Part shown: positions 8,426-16,003 of the stretch, in pieces | How the letters are laid out: each line of letters opens with the position of its first letter | Position numbering within the stretch: the stretch's first letter is position 1 | From: CADEEN01 sp035716845 | Lineage (GTDB): Bacteria > Pseudomonadota > Gammaproteobacteria > Burkholderiales > Burkholderiaceae_C | Assembly: GCA_035716845.1 (NCBI GenBank) | Contig: DASTJE010000163.1 | Span: 1-39,195, forward strand | Direction of reading: 5' to 3' | DNA length: 39,195 bases | Program-made: the position numbers and the translations under genes | The notes under the pieces: model-generated | What the model was told of the DNA's origin: nothing | The model's input: only the letters and a program-made list of their open reading frames with translations | Database searches by the model: none

Positions 8426-9078
8426 CGGGGTTGCATCCAGACAAGGCAGCGCTCGGCGTCGAGGCCCGGCACGGACAGCGGCTCGACCGCGACCACCCCG
8501 ATGTCGGCCGGCAACGCCGCGATCTCGTCGTCGGGGCGCTTGCCCTTCATCGCCATCCACATCCCGCCCGGGGCAAGCAGCGGCCGGGTCAGGCGGACGA
8601 AATCGGCAAGCGCGGCGAAGGCGCGAGAGGTGATCACGCCGAACGGCGCGGCCTTCAGCGCCTCCACGCGGGCATGCTCGGCGCGCAGGTTGGGCAGGGC
8701 CAGCTCGCTGGCGACCTGGCGCACAAAGGCCGCCTTCTTGCCGACGGCGTCGACACAGGTGACGTCCCATCCCGGCTCGGCAAGGGCCAGCACCACGCCC
8801 GGCAACCCGCCGCCGCTGCCCACGTCGAGGACGCGCGCCGGGCGCCCGGCGCCGAGCCGGTGCCGCAGCGGGCCGACCACCGCGAGGCAGTCGGCCAGGT
8901 GCTGCGTGCGCATCTGCGCCGGATCGCGGACGGCTGTCAGGTTGTAGGCCGCGTTCCACTTGGCCAGCAGGCCGAGGTAGGCCTCCAGGCGCGGGTCGGC
9001 GAGAGCCGTGCTTGCCGCCACACCCTCCGCGGCGCGCGCCGCGGCGCGATGCGCCCGGGAGCGGTCCGGCTCGTTCAA
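8422..9078 (-). CDS. rsmG: 16S rRNA (guanine527-N7)-methyltransferase RsmG
   Basis: The 218-residue RsmG (GidB) methylates N7 of G527 in 16S rRNA using S-adenosylmethionine. The SAM-binding motif is VLDVGSGGGLPGVVLALAEP, preceded by the family motif WNAAYNLTAVRDPAQMRTQHLADCLAV. Further on, VITSRAFAALADFV matches the conserved catalytic-side block. It overlaps mnmG by 4 bp upstream and the lipocalin gene by 4 bp downstream. The gidA-gidB order is the classic origin-proximal pair. Confidence 0.97.
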   Translation of the reverse strand: MNEPDRSRAHRAAARAAEGVAASTALADPRLEAYLGLLAKWNAAYNLTAVRDPAQMRTQHLADCLAVVGPLRHRLGAGRPARVLDVGSGGGLPGVVLALAEPGWDVTCVDAVGKKAAFVRQVASELALPNLRAEHARVEALKAAPFGVITSRAFAALADFVRLTRPLLAPGGMWMAMKGKRPDDEIAALPADIGVVAVEPLSVPGLDAERCLVWMQPR

Positions 9079-11063
9079 GCCGCCTCGCCCGCCGAAGGGT
9101 CGATCGCGCGGCCGTCGACGGCAAAACCCCTGAAGCGACCCTTCTTCAGGTGCACCAGCAGCAGCGAGACGGCCGCCGGGGTGACGCCCGAAATGCGCGA
9201 GGCCTGCCCCAGCGTGGCGGGACGGTGCCGGGCCAGCTTCTGCCGCACCTCGTGGCTGAGCGCGGTGACCTTGGCGTAATCCAGGTCCTCCGGCAGTGCG
9301 AGGTGCTCGTAGGCCGCAGCCCGTTCGACCTCCTCGATCTGCTTGTCGATGTAGCCGGCGTACTTGGTCGCGATCTCCACCTGCTCGATCACGGCGGTTG
9401 CCAGCGGGGCGCCGAGCTCGGCCTCCAGGGTTTCACGTGAAACACCGGCGTCGCCACCCAGATCCGTGCGCGCAATTCGCGCCACCTCGGCCACCGTGTC
9501 GTAGCCGATACCGGGACGGCGCAACAGGTCGAGCAGGCTGTGCTCGTGCTCGAGCGCCTTGCCCAGCAGGCGCGCGGCGTGGTCCACGGGCAGCAGCGCA
9601 GGGTTCACCCAGGTCGACTTGAGCTTCTGTGTTTCACGTGAAACCGCATCGCGCTTGCGGTTGAAGGCCTCCCAGCGCGCATCGTCGACCAGGCCGAACC
9701 GGCGGCCGATCTCGGTCAGCCGCGCGTCGGCGTTGTCCTCGCGCAGCTGCAGCCGGTACTCGGCGCGGCTGGTGAACATGCGGTAGGGCTCCGACACCCC
9801 CTGGGTCACGAGGTCGTCGACCAGCACGCCGAGGTAGGCTTGGTCGCGCCGCGGCGTCCAGGGCGCTTCGCCCTTGACCTGCAGCGCCGCGTTGAGCCCG
9901 GCGAACAGGCCTTGCGCCGCCGCCTCCTCGTAGCCCGTGGTGCCATTGATCTGGCCGGCGAAGAACAGGCCGCGGATCGCCTTGGTCTCGAAGCTCGGCC
10001 TCAACTCGCGCGGGTCGAAGTAGTCGTACTCGATGGCATAGCCCGGGCGCAGGATGTGCGCCTGTTCGAGCCCCGGCATCGAATGCACGGCGGCGATCTG
10101 CACGTCGAAGGGCAGCGAGGTCGAGATGCCGTTCGGATAGACCTCGTGCGTCGTCAACCCCTCGGGCTCGAGGAAGATCTGATGGCTCGTCTTGTCGGCA
10201 AAGCGGTTGATCTTGTCCTCGATGCTCGGGCAGTAGCGCGGCCCCACCCCCTCGATCACCCCGGTGAACATCGGGCTGCGGTCGAACCCCGCGCGGATGA
10301 TCTCGTGCGTCAGCTCATTGGTGTGGGTGATCCAGCACGGCACCTGGCGCGGATGCATCGACGCATCGCCCATGAAGCTGAAGACCGGCACCGGGTCGAG
10401 GTCGCCCGGCTGCTCCTGCAGCCTGCTGAAATCGATGGTGCGGCCATCGATGCGCGGTGGCGTCCCGGTCTTGAGCCGCCCCTGGGGCAGCTTCAGTTCC
10501 TTCAGACGTGCCGACAGGCTGACCGACGGCGGGTCACCGGCGCGGCCGGCGCTGTAGTTCTGCAGCCCAACGTGGATGCGCCCGTCGAGGAAGGTGCCCG
10601 CTGTCAGCACCACTGCGCGTGCCCGGAAGCGTACGCCCACTTGCGTGACGGCGCCCACCACACGATCGCCTTCGATGATCAGGTCATCGACAGCCTGCTG
10701 GAACAGCCACAGATTGGGCTGGTTCTCCAGGCGTCGCCGGATCGCCGCCTTGTAGAGGATGCGATCGGCCTGGGCGCGGGTGGCGCGCACCGCCGGGCCC
10801 TTGCTGGCATTGAGGACGCGAAACTGGATGCCCGCCTCGTCGGTGGCCAGCGCCATGGCACCGCCCAGCGCGTCGACCTCCTTGACCAGATGCCCCTTGC
10901 CGATGCCGCCGATGCTGGGGTTGCAGCTCATCTGCCCCAGCGTCTCGATGTTGTGGGTCAGCAGCAAGGTGGCGCAGCCCATGCGCGCCGCCGCCAGCGC
11001 GGCCTCGGTGCCGGCATGGCCACCGCCGACGACGACGACATCGAACTCCTTGGGGTGCAGCAC
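9075..11063 (-). CDS. mnmG: tRNA uridine-5-carboxymethylaminomethyl modification enzyme MnmG
   Basis: The 662-residue MnmG (GidA) works with MnmE to install the cmnm5 group on the wobble uridine of certain tRNAs. The FAD-binding Rossmann motif is VVVVGGGHAGTEAALAAARMG at the N-terminus. The family signatures GQMSCNPSIGGIGKGHLVKE and GTFLDGRIHVGL are intact, and the C-terminal helical domain ends in SGVTPAAVSLLLVHLKKGRFRGF. Length is normal. Two parS-type palindromes lie inside the coding sequence at 9430-9443 and 9631-9644, and each is read as the pentapeptide VSRET. The gene leads an operon with rsmG and the lipocalin gene. Confidence 0.97.
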   Translation of the reverse strand: MLHPKEFDVVVVGGGHAGTEAALAAARMGCATLLLTHNIETLGQMSCNPSIGGIGKGHLVKEVDALGGAMALATDEAGIQFRVLNASKGPAVRATRAQADRILYKAAIRRRLENQPNLWLFQQAVDDLIIEGDRVVGAVTQVGVRFRARAVVLTAGTFLDGRIHVGLQNYSAGRAGDPPSVSLSARLKELKLPQGRLKTGTPPRIDGRTIDFSRLQEQPGDLDPVPVFSFMGDASMHPRQVPCWITHTNELTHEIIRAGFDRSPMFTGVIEGVGPRYCPSIEDKINRFADKTSHQIFLEPEGLTTHEVYPNGISTSLPFDVQIAAVHSMPGLEQAHILRPGYAIEYDYFDPRELRPSFETKAIRGLFFAGQINGTTGYEEAAAQGLFAGLNAALQVKGEAPWTPRRDQAYLGVLVDDLVTQGVSEPYRMFTSRAEYRLQLREDNADARLTEIGRRFGLVDDARWEAFNRKRDAVSRETQKLKSTWVNPALLPVDHAARLLGKALEHEHSLLDLLRRPGIGYDTVAEVARIARTDLGGDAGVSRETLEAELGAPLATAVIEQVEIATKYAGYIDKQIEEVERAAAYEHLALPEDLDYAKVTALSHEVRQKLARHRPATLGQASRISGVTPAAVSLLLVHLKKGRFRGFAVDGRAIDPSAGEAA
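9430..9443. promoter_or_regulatory. parS centromere site 1 (ParB binding), inside mnmG
   Basis: gtttcacgtgaaac is a perfect 14-bp palindrome identical to the core of the bacterial parS consensus tGTTTCACGTGAAACa; the flanking bases are g and a. ParB loads here and spreads during chromosome segregation. Confidence 0.93.
9631..9644. promoter_or_regulatory. parS centromere site 2 (ParB binding), inside mnmG
   Basis: A second exact gtttcacgtgaaac, 201 bp (67 codons) from the first, with flanking t and c. Both copies sit in the same reading phase of mnmG. Two exact copies of a 14-bp palindrome this close together are very unlikely by chance. Confidence 0.93.
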
Positions 11064-11122
11064 GCGCGAGGCCTCAAACAGAACGCCGCGTCCGGCAGAC
11101 CCCGAAAGTCAGCGGCGCGGCG

Positions 11123-11395
11123 TCAGGCAAGTGAATGCTTCAATTTTAAGCGGACCCCCCGCAGCACCGCCACCGCGCGCGGATGCCCCCACGAACGGTC
11201 GAAGAAGTAATGTGCAACCGTGTTGACGGCCGGCTCGACCAGGGTGATGGCACCGGCGATTGCCACATTGCCGGTAAGCGCGAAGCTCACGGCGAATGCG
11301 ATGCCCAGGTGCATGACGCCGAACGCGGCGGACTTGGCCACAATCGATCTCCCCGAAGGACGTTCAATGGTAGTTAGCGTAAAACAATCAAGCAT
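11123..11395 (-). CDS. DUF2061 family small membrane protein
   Basis: A 90-residue protein with two hydrophobic helices. Its core, SIVAKSAAFGVMHLGIAFAVSFALTGNVAIAGAITLVEPAVNTVAHYFFDRSWG (residues ~17-70), fits the DUF2061 family, whose members carry the pattern S-x(3)-K-(S/A)-x(2)-(F/W)-R-x(2)-H and end in a HYF-x(2)-(R/K)-W motif. The function of the family is not established. ATG 11395 has a good ribosome binding site (GGAG, 5 bp before the start). That places its start 29 bp inside the divergent regulator gene if the latter begins at 11367, so one of the two starts may be internal. Confidence 0.8.
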   Translation of the reverse strand: MLDCFTLTTIERPSGRSIVAKSAAFGVMHLGIAFAVSFALTGNVAIAGAITLVEPAVNTVAHYFFDRSWGHPRAVAVLRGVRLKLKHSLA

Positions 11396-12080
11396 TCAAC
11401 TCCAATTGCCTTTGACGATCGCTTCGATGGTCCCGCGGCTGTTGGACCGCTATCCGCCGCTCGCCTCGATGCCACCGGACCTGCGCGAGACGGTCCTCGC
11501 GGCGCACGCGCAGGCCGTCGACGCGCCCTCCGGCGCCGTGCTCTTCGACGAGGGCACGCCCTGCCAGGGCTTTCCGCTCGTGCTCGACGGCGAGGTGCGC
11601 GTCGCACGCGGATCGGCGCAAGGCCGCGCCCTCGAGCTGTACCGGGTATCGCCCGGCGAAGTCTGCGTCGTGTCGGCCTCCTGCCTGTTCGGTGCGCGGG
11701 CGCTGCAGGCGCACGGGGTGGCCGCCGTCGCGACCCGATTGCTGCTCATCGCTCCGCCGGGCTTCGACCGCTGGTGCACGCACGAACCGTTCCGCCGCTT
11801 CGTCTTCGGCGTCTTTGCCGAGCGACTGGCCGACCTGATGGGGCTGGTGGAGGCCGTCGCGTTCCAGCGCCTGGACCAGCGACTGGCCCACGCCCTGCTG
11901 GGCCGCGGCAGCGTCGTCACCATCACCCATCAGGCGCTCGCGGACGAACTCGGCACCGTGCGCGAGATCGTGACCCGACTGCTGCGGCGCTTCGAACGTG
12001 CGGGCTGGCTGCGCCTGGGGCGCGAGCGCATCGACATCCTCGACCCTCGCGCGCTGCGCGAGGCGGCCTCGGTGACCTGA
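11367..12080 (+). CDS. Crp/Fnr family transcriptional regulator with CRP-type recognition helix
   Basis: A 237-residue regulator with an N-terminal cyclic-nucleotide-binding-type barrel (SGAVLFDEGTPCQGFPLVLDGEVRVARGSAQGRALELYRVSPGEVC), a long dimerisation helix and a C-terminal winged helix. The recognition helix reads REIVTRLLRRFE, against RETVGRILKMLE in E. coli CRP. The base-contacting Arg-Glu-x3-Arg set is kept, so a GTGA-N6-TCAC type site is expected, not the FNR site. There is no N-terminal cysteine cluster for an FNR-type iron-sulfur centre; cysteines at PCQG, EVCVVSASC and WCTHE could be redox-active. ATG 11367 follows GAAGGA; ATG 11427 is the alternative. DUF2892 and DUF2061 membrane proteins flank it. 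Confidence 0.88.
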   Translation: MVVSVKQSSIQLQLPLTIASMVPRLLDRYPPLASMPPDLRETVLAAHAQAVDAPSGAVLFDEGTPCQGFPLVLDGEVRVARGSAQGRALELYRVSPGEVCVVSASCLFGARALQAHGVAAVATRLLLIAPPGFDRWCTHEPFRRFVFGVFAERLADLMGLVEAVAFQRLDQRLAHALLGRGSVVTITHQALADELGTVREIVTRLLRRFERAGWLRLGRERIDILDPRALREAASVT

Positions 12081-12087
12081 GTCACCG
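12070..12087. promoter_or_regulatory. Palindrome cGGTGAC-CTGA-GTCACCg, candidate site of the Crp-type regulator
   Basis: Arms of 7 bp with a 4-bp centre span the stop codon of the regulator gene, 70 bp before the DUF2892 gene. It contains GTGA-N6-TCAC, the half-site pair expected for a CRP-type helix. A hairpin ending the regulator transcript is the alternative. Confidence 0.55.
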
Positions 12088-12156
12088 ACGCGCGCCCCGC
12101 CCGCCACGACACTGCGCGCGCAGCGGCCGTGGGGCCGCACCGCCGGAGGATCTCCC

Positions 12157-12351
12157 GTGAAAGTCAACGTCGGCACCGTCGATCGCGTCGTGCGCGCCCT
12201 GCTCGGGCTCGTTCTCGTGGCCCTGGCCCTCACGGGCACCATCGGCGCCTGGGGCTGGCTCGGCCTCGTGCTGGTCGGCGTCGCGGCGCTCGGCAACTGC
12301 CCCCTCTACAGCGTGCTGGGCATCTCGACCTGCAAGACCGCGCCGCGCTGA
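12157..12351 (+). CDS. DUF2892 (YgaP-like) inner membrane protein
   Basis: A 64-residue protein whose sequence, MKVNVGTVDRVVRALLG followed by two hydrophobic helices and a GNCPLYSVLGISTCK end, is the DUF2892 family pattern. It corresponds to the membrane part of YgaP-type rhodanese proteins without the rhodanese domain. The two cysteines in NCPLY and STCK are typical of the family. ATG 12157 follows gaggatctcccgtg with GGAG-like spacing. It lies directly downstream of the Crp-type regulator on the same strand and ends 9 bp from the convergent exporter gene. A role in redox or sulfur stress is inferred from the family only. Confidence 0.88.
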   Translation: MKVNVGTVDRVVRALLGLVLVALALTGTIGAWGWLGLVLVGVAALGNCPLYSVLGISTCKTAPR

Positions 12352-12360
12352 GGCTCCGTC

Positions 12361-14493
12361 TCAGCCGCGGCCGGCCCCCGGCACGGCGCGCAGGTCCTGC
12401 CCCACGCGGCCCTCGTGAAGGACGACCACGCGGGCGGCGCTGGCGATCGTCTCGGGCCGGTGCGCCACGATCACACGCGTCAGATTGAGCTGACGGATCT
12501 GCTGGTTGACGCGCCGCTCGTGCTCGACGTCGAGCGCACTCGTCGCCTCGTCGAGCAGCAGGATGCGAGGCCGCTTGTACAGCGCCCGGGCGAGCAGAAG
12601 CCGCTGCTTCTGCCCGCCCGAGAGGCTGCCTCCCTTTTCACCGATGAGGGTGTGATACCCCATCGGCATCGCCTCGATCTCGTCGTGCACCGCCGCCATG
12701 CGGGCGCACTCGACCATCCACTCGCGGTCCAGCGCGCTGTCGAAGAAGCCGATGTTGTCGGCAATCGAGCCGGCCAGCAGCTCGTCGTCCTGCATCACGG
12801 TGCCCACCAGGTCGCGCCACGCGGCCAAGCCCAGCTCGTCGAGACGCCGCCCGCCAAAGCGGATCTCGCCCGTCTGCGGCGCGTGGATGCCCAGCATCAG
12901 CTTGAGCAACGTCGTCTTGCCGCAGCCCGAAGGCCCCACGATGGCCACCGACTCGCCGGGCTCGATGACCAGGTTCAGGTGGCGCAGCACGGGCGCCTCG
13001 GCGTCGGAGTGGCTGAAAGAGACGTCGCTCAGCTCGATGCGGGCACCCGCCGCCGGCGGTGGCACGGTCAAGCCGTCCGCGCGCTCCGGCGTGGCCAGCA
13101 CCACGTCGGCCAGGCGCTCGCCCTGCAGGCGCAGCATGCGCAACTCGACCCCCTTGTCGATCAACGCGCTCACGCGAACGGCGAACTGTTCCTTGAAGGC
13201 CACGAAGGCGAACAGCATGCCCACCGAGAAGCGCTGGTCCATCACCATCAGCGCGCCCACCCACACGACCGCCACGCGCTCGAGGCCGAACAACAGTCGG
13301 TGCAGCACGGAGAAAACGATCTCGAGCTTGCGCGCGGCCAGCCCGGCATTCATCGTGTCGACGACGCGGTTCATGAAGCGCGCCTGCCGATCGGCCTGGC
13401 GGTTGAAGAGCTTGATCGCCTGCACCGCACGCAGCGACTCGAGGAAGTGGCTCGCCTGCCGCGCCTCGTGCGCGAGGCCCTCCTCGGTGGCCTGGCGCAA
13501 CGGCCCGAAGAAGACCCAGCGCAGCAGCGCATAGGCCGCGACGGCGGCCAGCGCAATGGCCGTCAGCGTGGCGCTGTAGAACGCCATCATCGCCAGTGTC
13601 GCCACGACCAGCAGGCCGTCGAGCACGGCCTCGACGAAGTGCGTCGTCAGGGTCTTCTGGATCTGCTGCACGGCCGAGAACCGCGACCACACGTCGCCGG
13701 CATGCCGCTTCTCGAACCACGCCACCGGCAGCCGCATCAGGTGGCCGAACACATGGCCCAGCCACTGCAGGTTGAGGCTGGCCGACAGGTGCAGCACCGC
13801 CCACGCGCGCAGCGCCGCCGTCCCCGCCTGCAGCAGCACCAGCAGGCCGAACCCCAGGCCGAGGGTGACAAGCAGGTCGCGGTCGCCGGTGACGACCACG
13901 TCATCGACCACCCACTGCAGCAGCAGCGGACTGCCGAGCACGAACACCTCCAGCGCCAGCGCCAGCACGACGATCTGCCCCAGCGCGCGCTTGAGGCCGC
14001 GCACCGGCCCCAGCAACGCGCGCAGCGGCACGCGCCGGCGCTCCTCGCGCGGCGCGAAATCGGCCGCAGGCGTGAGCTCGAGCGCCACGCCGGTGAAGTG
14101 CGACGACAACTCCGTGAGCCTGAGGCGGCGCAAGCCGCGCGCCGGGTCGTGCACCGTGGCCATGCCCCGGCGCACGGCCACCAGCACCACGAAGTGGTTA
14201 AGGTCCCAGTGCAGGATGCACGGCAGCGCGAGCTGGTCGAGCTGCTCGGGCTCGGCCCGCAACGCGCGCGGTTGCAGCTTCAGGCCATCGGCCATGCGCG
14301 CCAGATCGGCCATCGTCGCGCCCTTGAGCGACAGCGAGAAGCGCTGGCGCAGCGTCGGCAGGTCCGTGCGCAGGCCGTGCGCCGCCGCCACCATCGCCAG
14401 GCAGGCCAGCGCACACTCGGCCGCCTCGGCCTGCAGCAGCACCGGCACGCGCCGGGCACCGGACAGGGACAGGTGTAGTGCCGCGACGTTCAT
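12361..14493 (-). CDS. Peptidase-containing ABC exporter (C39 protease, membrane and ATPase domains)
   Basis: A 710-residue bacteriocin-type exporter (PCAT, CvaB/LagD kind) that cuts double-glycine leaders and exports the released peptide across the inner membrane. The C39 domain covers about residues 15-135, with Gln21, Cys27 (QAEAAECALAC), His100 (LNHFVVL) and Asp116 (VHDP), so the full catalytic set is present. Six membrane helices fill roughly residues 165-440. The ATPase has Walker A GPSGCGKTT, signature LSGGQKQR, Walker B ILLLDEATSALD and the switch histidine in VAHR. It begins 3 bp beyond the HlyD-type adaptor gene. The obvious substrate is the 58-residue GG-leader peptide encoded at 15741-15917. 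Confidence 0.96.
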   Translation of the reverse strand: MNVAALHLSLSGARRVPVLLQAEAAECALACLAMVAAAHGLRTDLPTLRQRFSLSLKGATMADLARMADGLKLQPRALRAEPEQLDQLALPCILHWDLNHFVVLVAVRRGMATVHDPARGLRRLRLTELSSHFTGVALELTPAADFAPREERRRVPLRALLGPVRGLKRALGQIVVLALALEVFVLGSPLLLQWVVDDVVVTGDRDLLVTLGLGFGLLVLLQAGTAALRAWAVLHLSASLNLQWLGHVFGHLMRLPVAWFEKRHAGDVWSRFSAVQQIQKTLTTHFVEAVLDGLLVVATLAMMAFYSATLTAIALAAVAAYALLRWVFFGPLRQATEEGLAHEARQASHFLESLRAVQAIKLFNRQADRQARFMNRVVDTMNAGLAARKLEIVFSVLHRLLFGLERVAVVWVGALMVMDQRFSVGMLFAFVAFKEQFAVRVSALIDKGVELRMLRLQGERLADVVLATPERADGLTVPPPAAGARIELSDVSFSHSDAEAPVLRHLNLVIEPGESVAIVGPSGCGKTTLLKLMLGIHAPQTGEIRFGGRRLDELGLAAWRDLVGTVMQDDELLAGSIADNIGFFDSALDREWMVECARMAAVHDEIEAMPMGYHTLIGEKGGSLSGGQKQRLLLARALYKRPRILLLDEATSALDVEHERRVNQQIRQLNLTRVIVAHRPETIASAARVVVLHEGRVGQDLRAVPGAGRG

Positions 14494-14496
14494 CGC

Positions 14497-15747
14497 TCAA
14501 AGGCGCTGGGCCAGCCCGAGCACCGGCGCAAACAGCCACTCGCCCAGGCGGCGGCGCTCGATGGGCACGTCCGCCTCGAGCTGCATGCCGGGCACGAGGG
14601 CCCGCGAGCCGGCCGAGGTCGACATGTCCTGACGTTCCAGCGTGACCGCGATGCGGTACATCGGCTCGCGCGCCGCGGCCGCCCACGGCTGGGCCGCCAG
14701 CTCCTGTGCGTTCATCGGCGTCAGCGACACCGAGGCGATGCGGCCGTGCTGCAGGCCGAACTTCTGGTATGGGAACGCCTCGTAGCGCAGCAGCACCGGC
14801 TGCTCGCTGCGCAGGAAGCCCACCGCGCTCGACGGCGCATACAGGTGCGCCTGCAGCCGCGAACCCGACGGCACGAGCGTGGCCAAGGGAACGGTCGGCG
14901 ACACCATCTGCCCTGGCTGCGCCGACAGCGTGCTCACGACGCCGTCGAATGGGGCGCGCACGACGAGGCGGCGTCGGGCCTCGCTCTCCGCATCCAGTTG
15001 CTCGAGCTCGGACCGCTCGCGCTCGATCTCGCCGTGTCGCGCCGCATGCTGCAGCGGCAACTCGCGCTGCTGCGCCTGGGCCGTGCCGATCTCGCGGGCG
15101 ATCGCGCCGCGCTGTCGTTGCAGTGCCTGCGCCTGGGCCTTCAGGCCGAGCACGTCCTCGGCCTTCGCCTGGACCTGGGCCTGCGACACGAAGTTGTCGC
15201 GCTGGAGCGACTCGTAGCGCGCCAGCGTGTCGGCCGCCAACGCGATGCGCTGCGCCAGCACGGAGGCCTCGCCGTCGATGACCGCCAGGTCACGCTGCAG
15301 GTCAGCCACGCGCCGTGCGAGGGCGGCTTGCTGCGCTTCCAGTAATTGCTGCTGCTGCGACTCGCTGTTTCGCAGGCTGCGCTGGCGCTCGCCCAGCGTG
15401 CGCTGCACCGTCAGCTGGGTATCGCCCGCGGCCGCGCTGCGATCGAGCGACAGGACGAAGAGCACGTCACCTGCGCGCACCGAGGCCCCCTCGGCAATGC
15501 GCGCATCCGCCAGCATCCCGTCCTGCGGCGCCGCCAGGCGAACCACGCCGCGGTCGGGCACGAGCACGCCCGCCACGCGCACCTTGCGCGTGTACTCGCC
15601 GAAGGCCAACGCCACACCGAATGCGGCCACCGCCAGCACGACGCCGCTGGTCAACCAGGCCAGCGAGACAGGCCGGACGAGTTGGATCTCACCAAGCCAC
15701 GAGTCGCGCTGGCTCTCCAGCGCCTCGGGGCGAAAGAGATTTACCAC
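14497..15747 (-). CDS. HlyD-type membrane fusion protein (periplasmic adaptor of the exporter)
   Basis: A 416-residue adaptor that would connect the C39 ABC exporter to an outer membrane channel; no TolC-like gene is in the window. One N-terminal membrane helix (VSLAWLTSGVVLAVAAFGVALAFG) is followed by a long coiled coil (about residues 120-265) and the lipoyl/barrel motif VRAPFDGVVSTLSAQPGQMVSP. I choose GTG 15747 because it yields VVNLFRPEALESQRDSWLGEIQLVRP, the usual N-terminus of this adaptor subfamily (short Met-x-LFR-x-EA motif before a WLGE block). The open frame extends further upstream, but in this phase it only shadows the peptide gene. The start overlaps the peptide gene stop by 7 bp, which suggests translational coupling. 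Confidence 0.93.
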   Translation of the reverse strand: MVNLFRPEALESQRDSWLGEIQLVRPVSLAWLTSGVVLAVAAFGVALAFGEYTRKVRVAGVLVPDRGVVRLAAPQDGMLADARIAEGASVRAGDVLFVLSLDRSAAAGDTQLTVQRTLGERQRSLRNSESQQQQLLEAQQAALARRVADLQRDLAVIDGEASVLAQRIALAADTLARYESLQRDNFVSQAQVQAKAEDVLGLKAQAQALQRQRGAIAREIGTAQAQQRELPLQHAARHGEIERERSELEQLDAESEARRRLVVRAPFDGVVSTLSAQPGQMVSPTVPLATLVPSGSRLQAHLYAPSSAVGFLRSEQPVLLRYEAFPYQKFGLQHGRIASVSLTPMNAQELAAQPWAAAAREPMYRIAVTLERQDMSTSAGSRALVPGMQLEADVPIERRRLGEWLFAPVLGLAQRL

Positions 15748-15917
15748 CCACCGCCTTTGGGCAGTGCCGATGGGTCCACTTCGGACGTACCGCCGGCAAT
15801 CTGGCCGAGCTGACGTACGTCCAGCTCGGTCGGTGCCGGGCCTTTCGCGGTTTTCGACGAAGTCTTGCGTTGGAGAGCTTGAACCCAACGGCGGATCTTG
15901 CTGGTGGTCTGCTTCAC
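15741..15917 (-). CDS. Double-glycine leader peptide precursor, 58 residues (novel candidate)
   Basis: GTG 15917 is preceded by AAGGAG with 5-bp spacing. The product has a basic N-terminus (MKQTTSKIRRWVQALQRK) and then the leader motif ELDVRQLGQIAGG with Leu at -12, Leu at -7, Ile at -4 and Gly-Gly at -2/-1, the pattern read by C39 peptidases. Cleavage after Gly43 would release TSEVDPSALPKGGGW, 15 residues, no cysteine, net charge about -1, ending in Trp. The lack of cysteines and small size suit a signal or an unmodified microcin more than a lantibiotic; no modification enzyme is nearby. The stop overlaps the HlyD gene start by 7 bp and a LuxR-type gene lies 86 bp upstream on the same strand. 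I know no named family for it. Confidence 0.85.
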   Translation of the reverse strand: MKQTTSKIRRWVQALQRKTSSKTAKGPAPTELDVRQLGQIAGGTSEVDPSALPKGGGW

Positions 15918-15922
15918 GTGCG

Positions 15923-15928
15923 CTCCTT
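15923..15928 (-). promoter_or_regulatory. Ribosome binding site that fixes the peptide gene start
   Basis: AAGGAG on the minus strand, 5 bp before GTG 15917. It is the strongest Shine-Dalgarno match in the exporter operon and supports real translation of the short gene. Confidence 0.8.
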
Positions 15929-15983
15929 GGCTGCGCGGTTCGGGGACAGGACCGATTCCAGCAGCGCCGGCGAGCGCGCGTAA

Positions 15984-15999
15984 CTGTCAACTCTTACAG
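15984..15999. promoter_or_regulatory. lux-box-like palindrome upstream of the peptide-export operon
   Basis: ctgtcaactcttacag has the CTG-N10-CAG form of LuxR-family sites. On the operon strand it reads CTGTAAGAGTTGACAG and contains TTGACA, a possible -35 element, which is the usual overlap at activated promoters. It lies 5 bp after the luxR stop and about 67 bp before the peptide start. No clear -10 follows at 17 bp, which would fit an activator-dependent promoter. Confidence 0.55.
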
Positions 16000-16003
16000 G
16001 ATG

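Noticed and set aside
12070..12087. Intrinsic terminator of the Crp-type gene
   Set aside because: The hairpin overlaps the stop codon and is not followed by a T-tract; kept as a candidate operator instead.
15984..15999. Reading the palindrome CTGT-N8-ACAG as a LexA box
   Set aside because: The centre AAGAGTTG is not the alternating AT pattern of LexA sites and the neighbour is a LuxR gene; a lux-type site is more likely, although LexA cannot be excluded.
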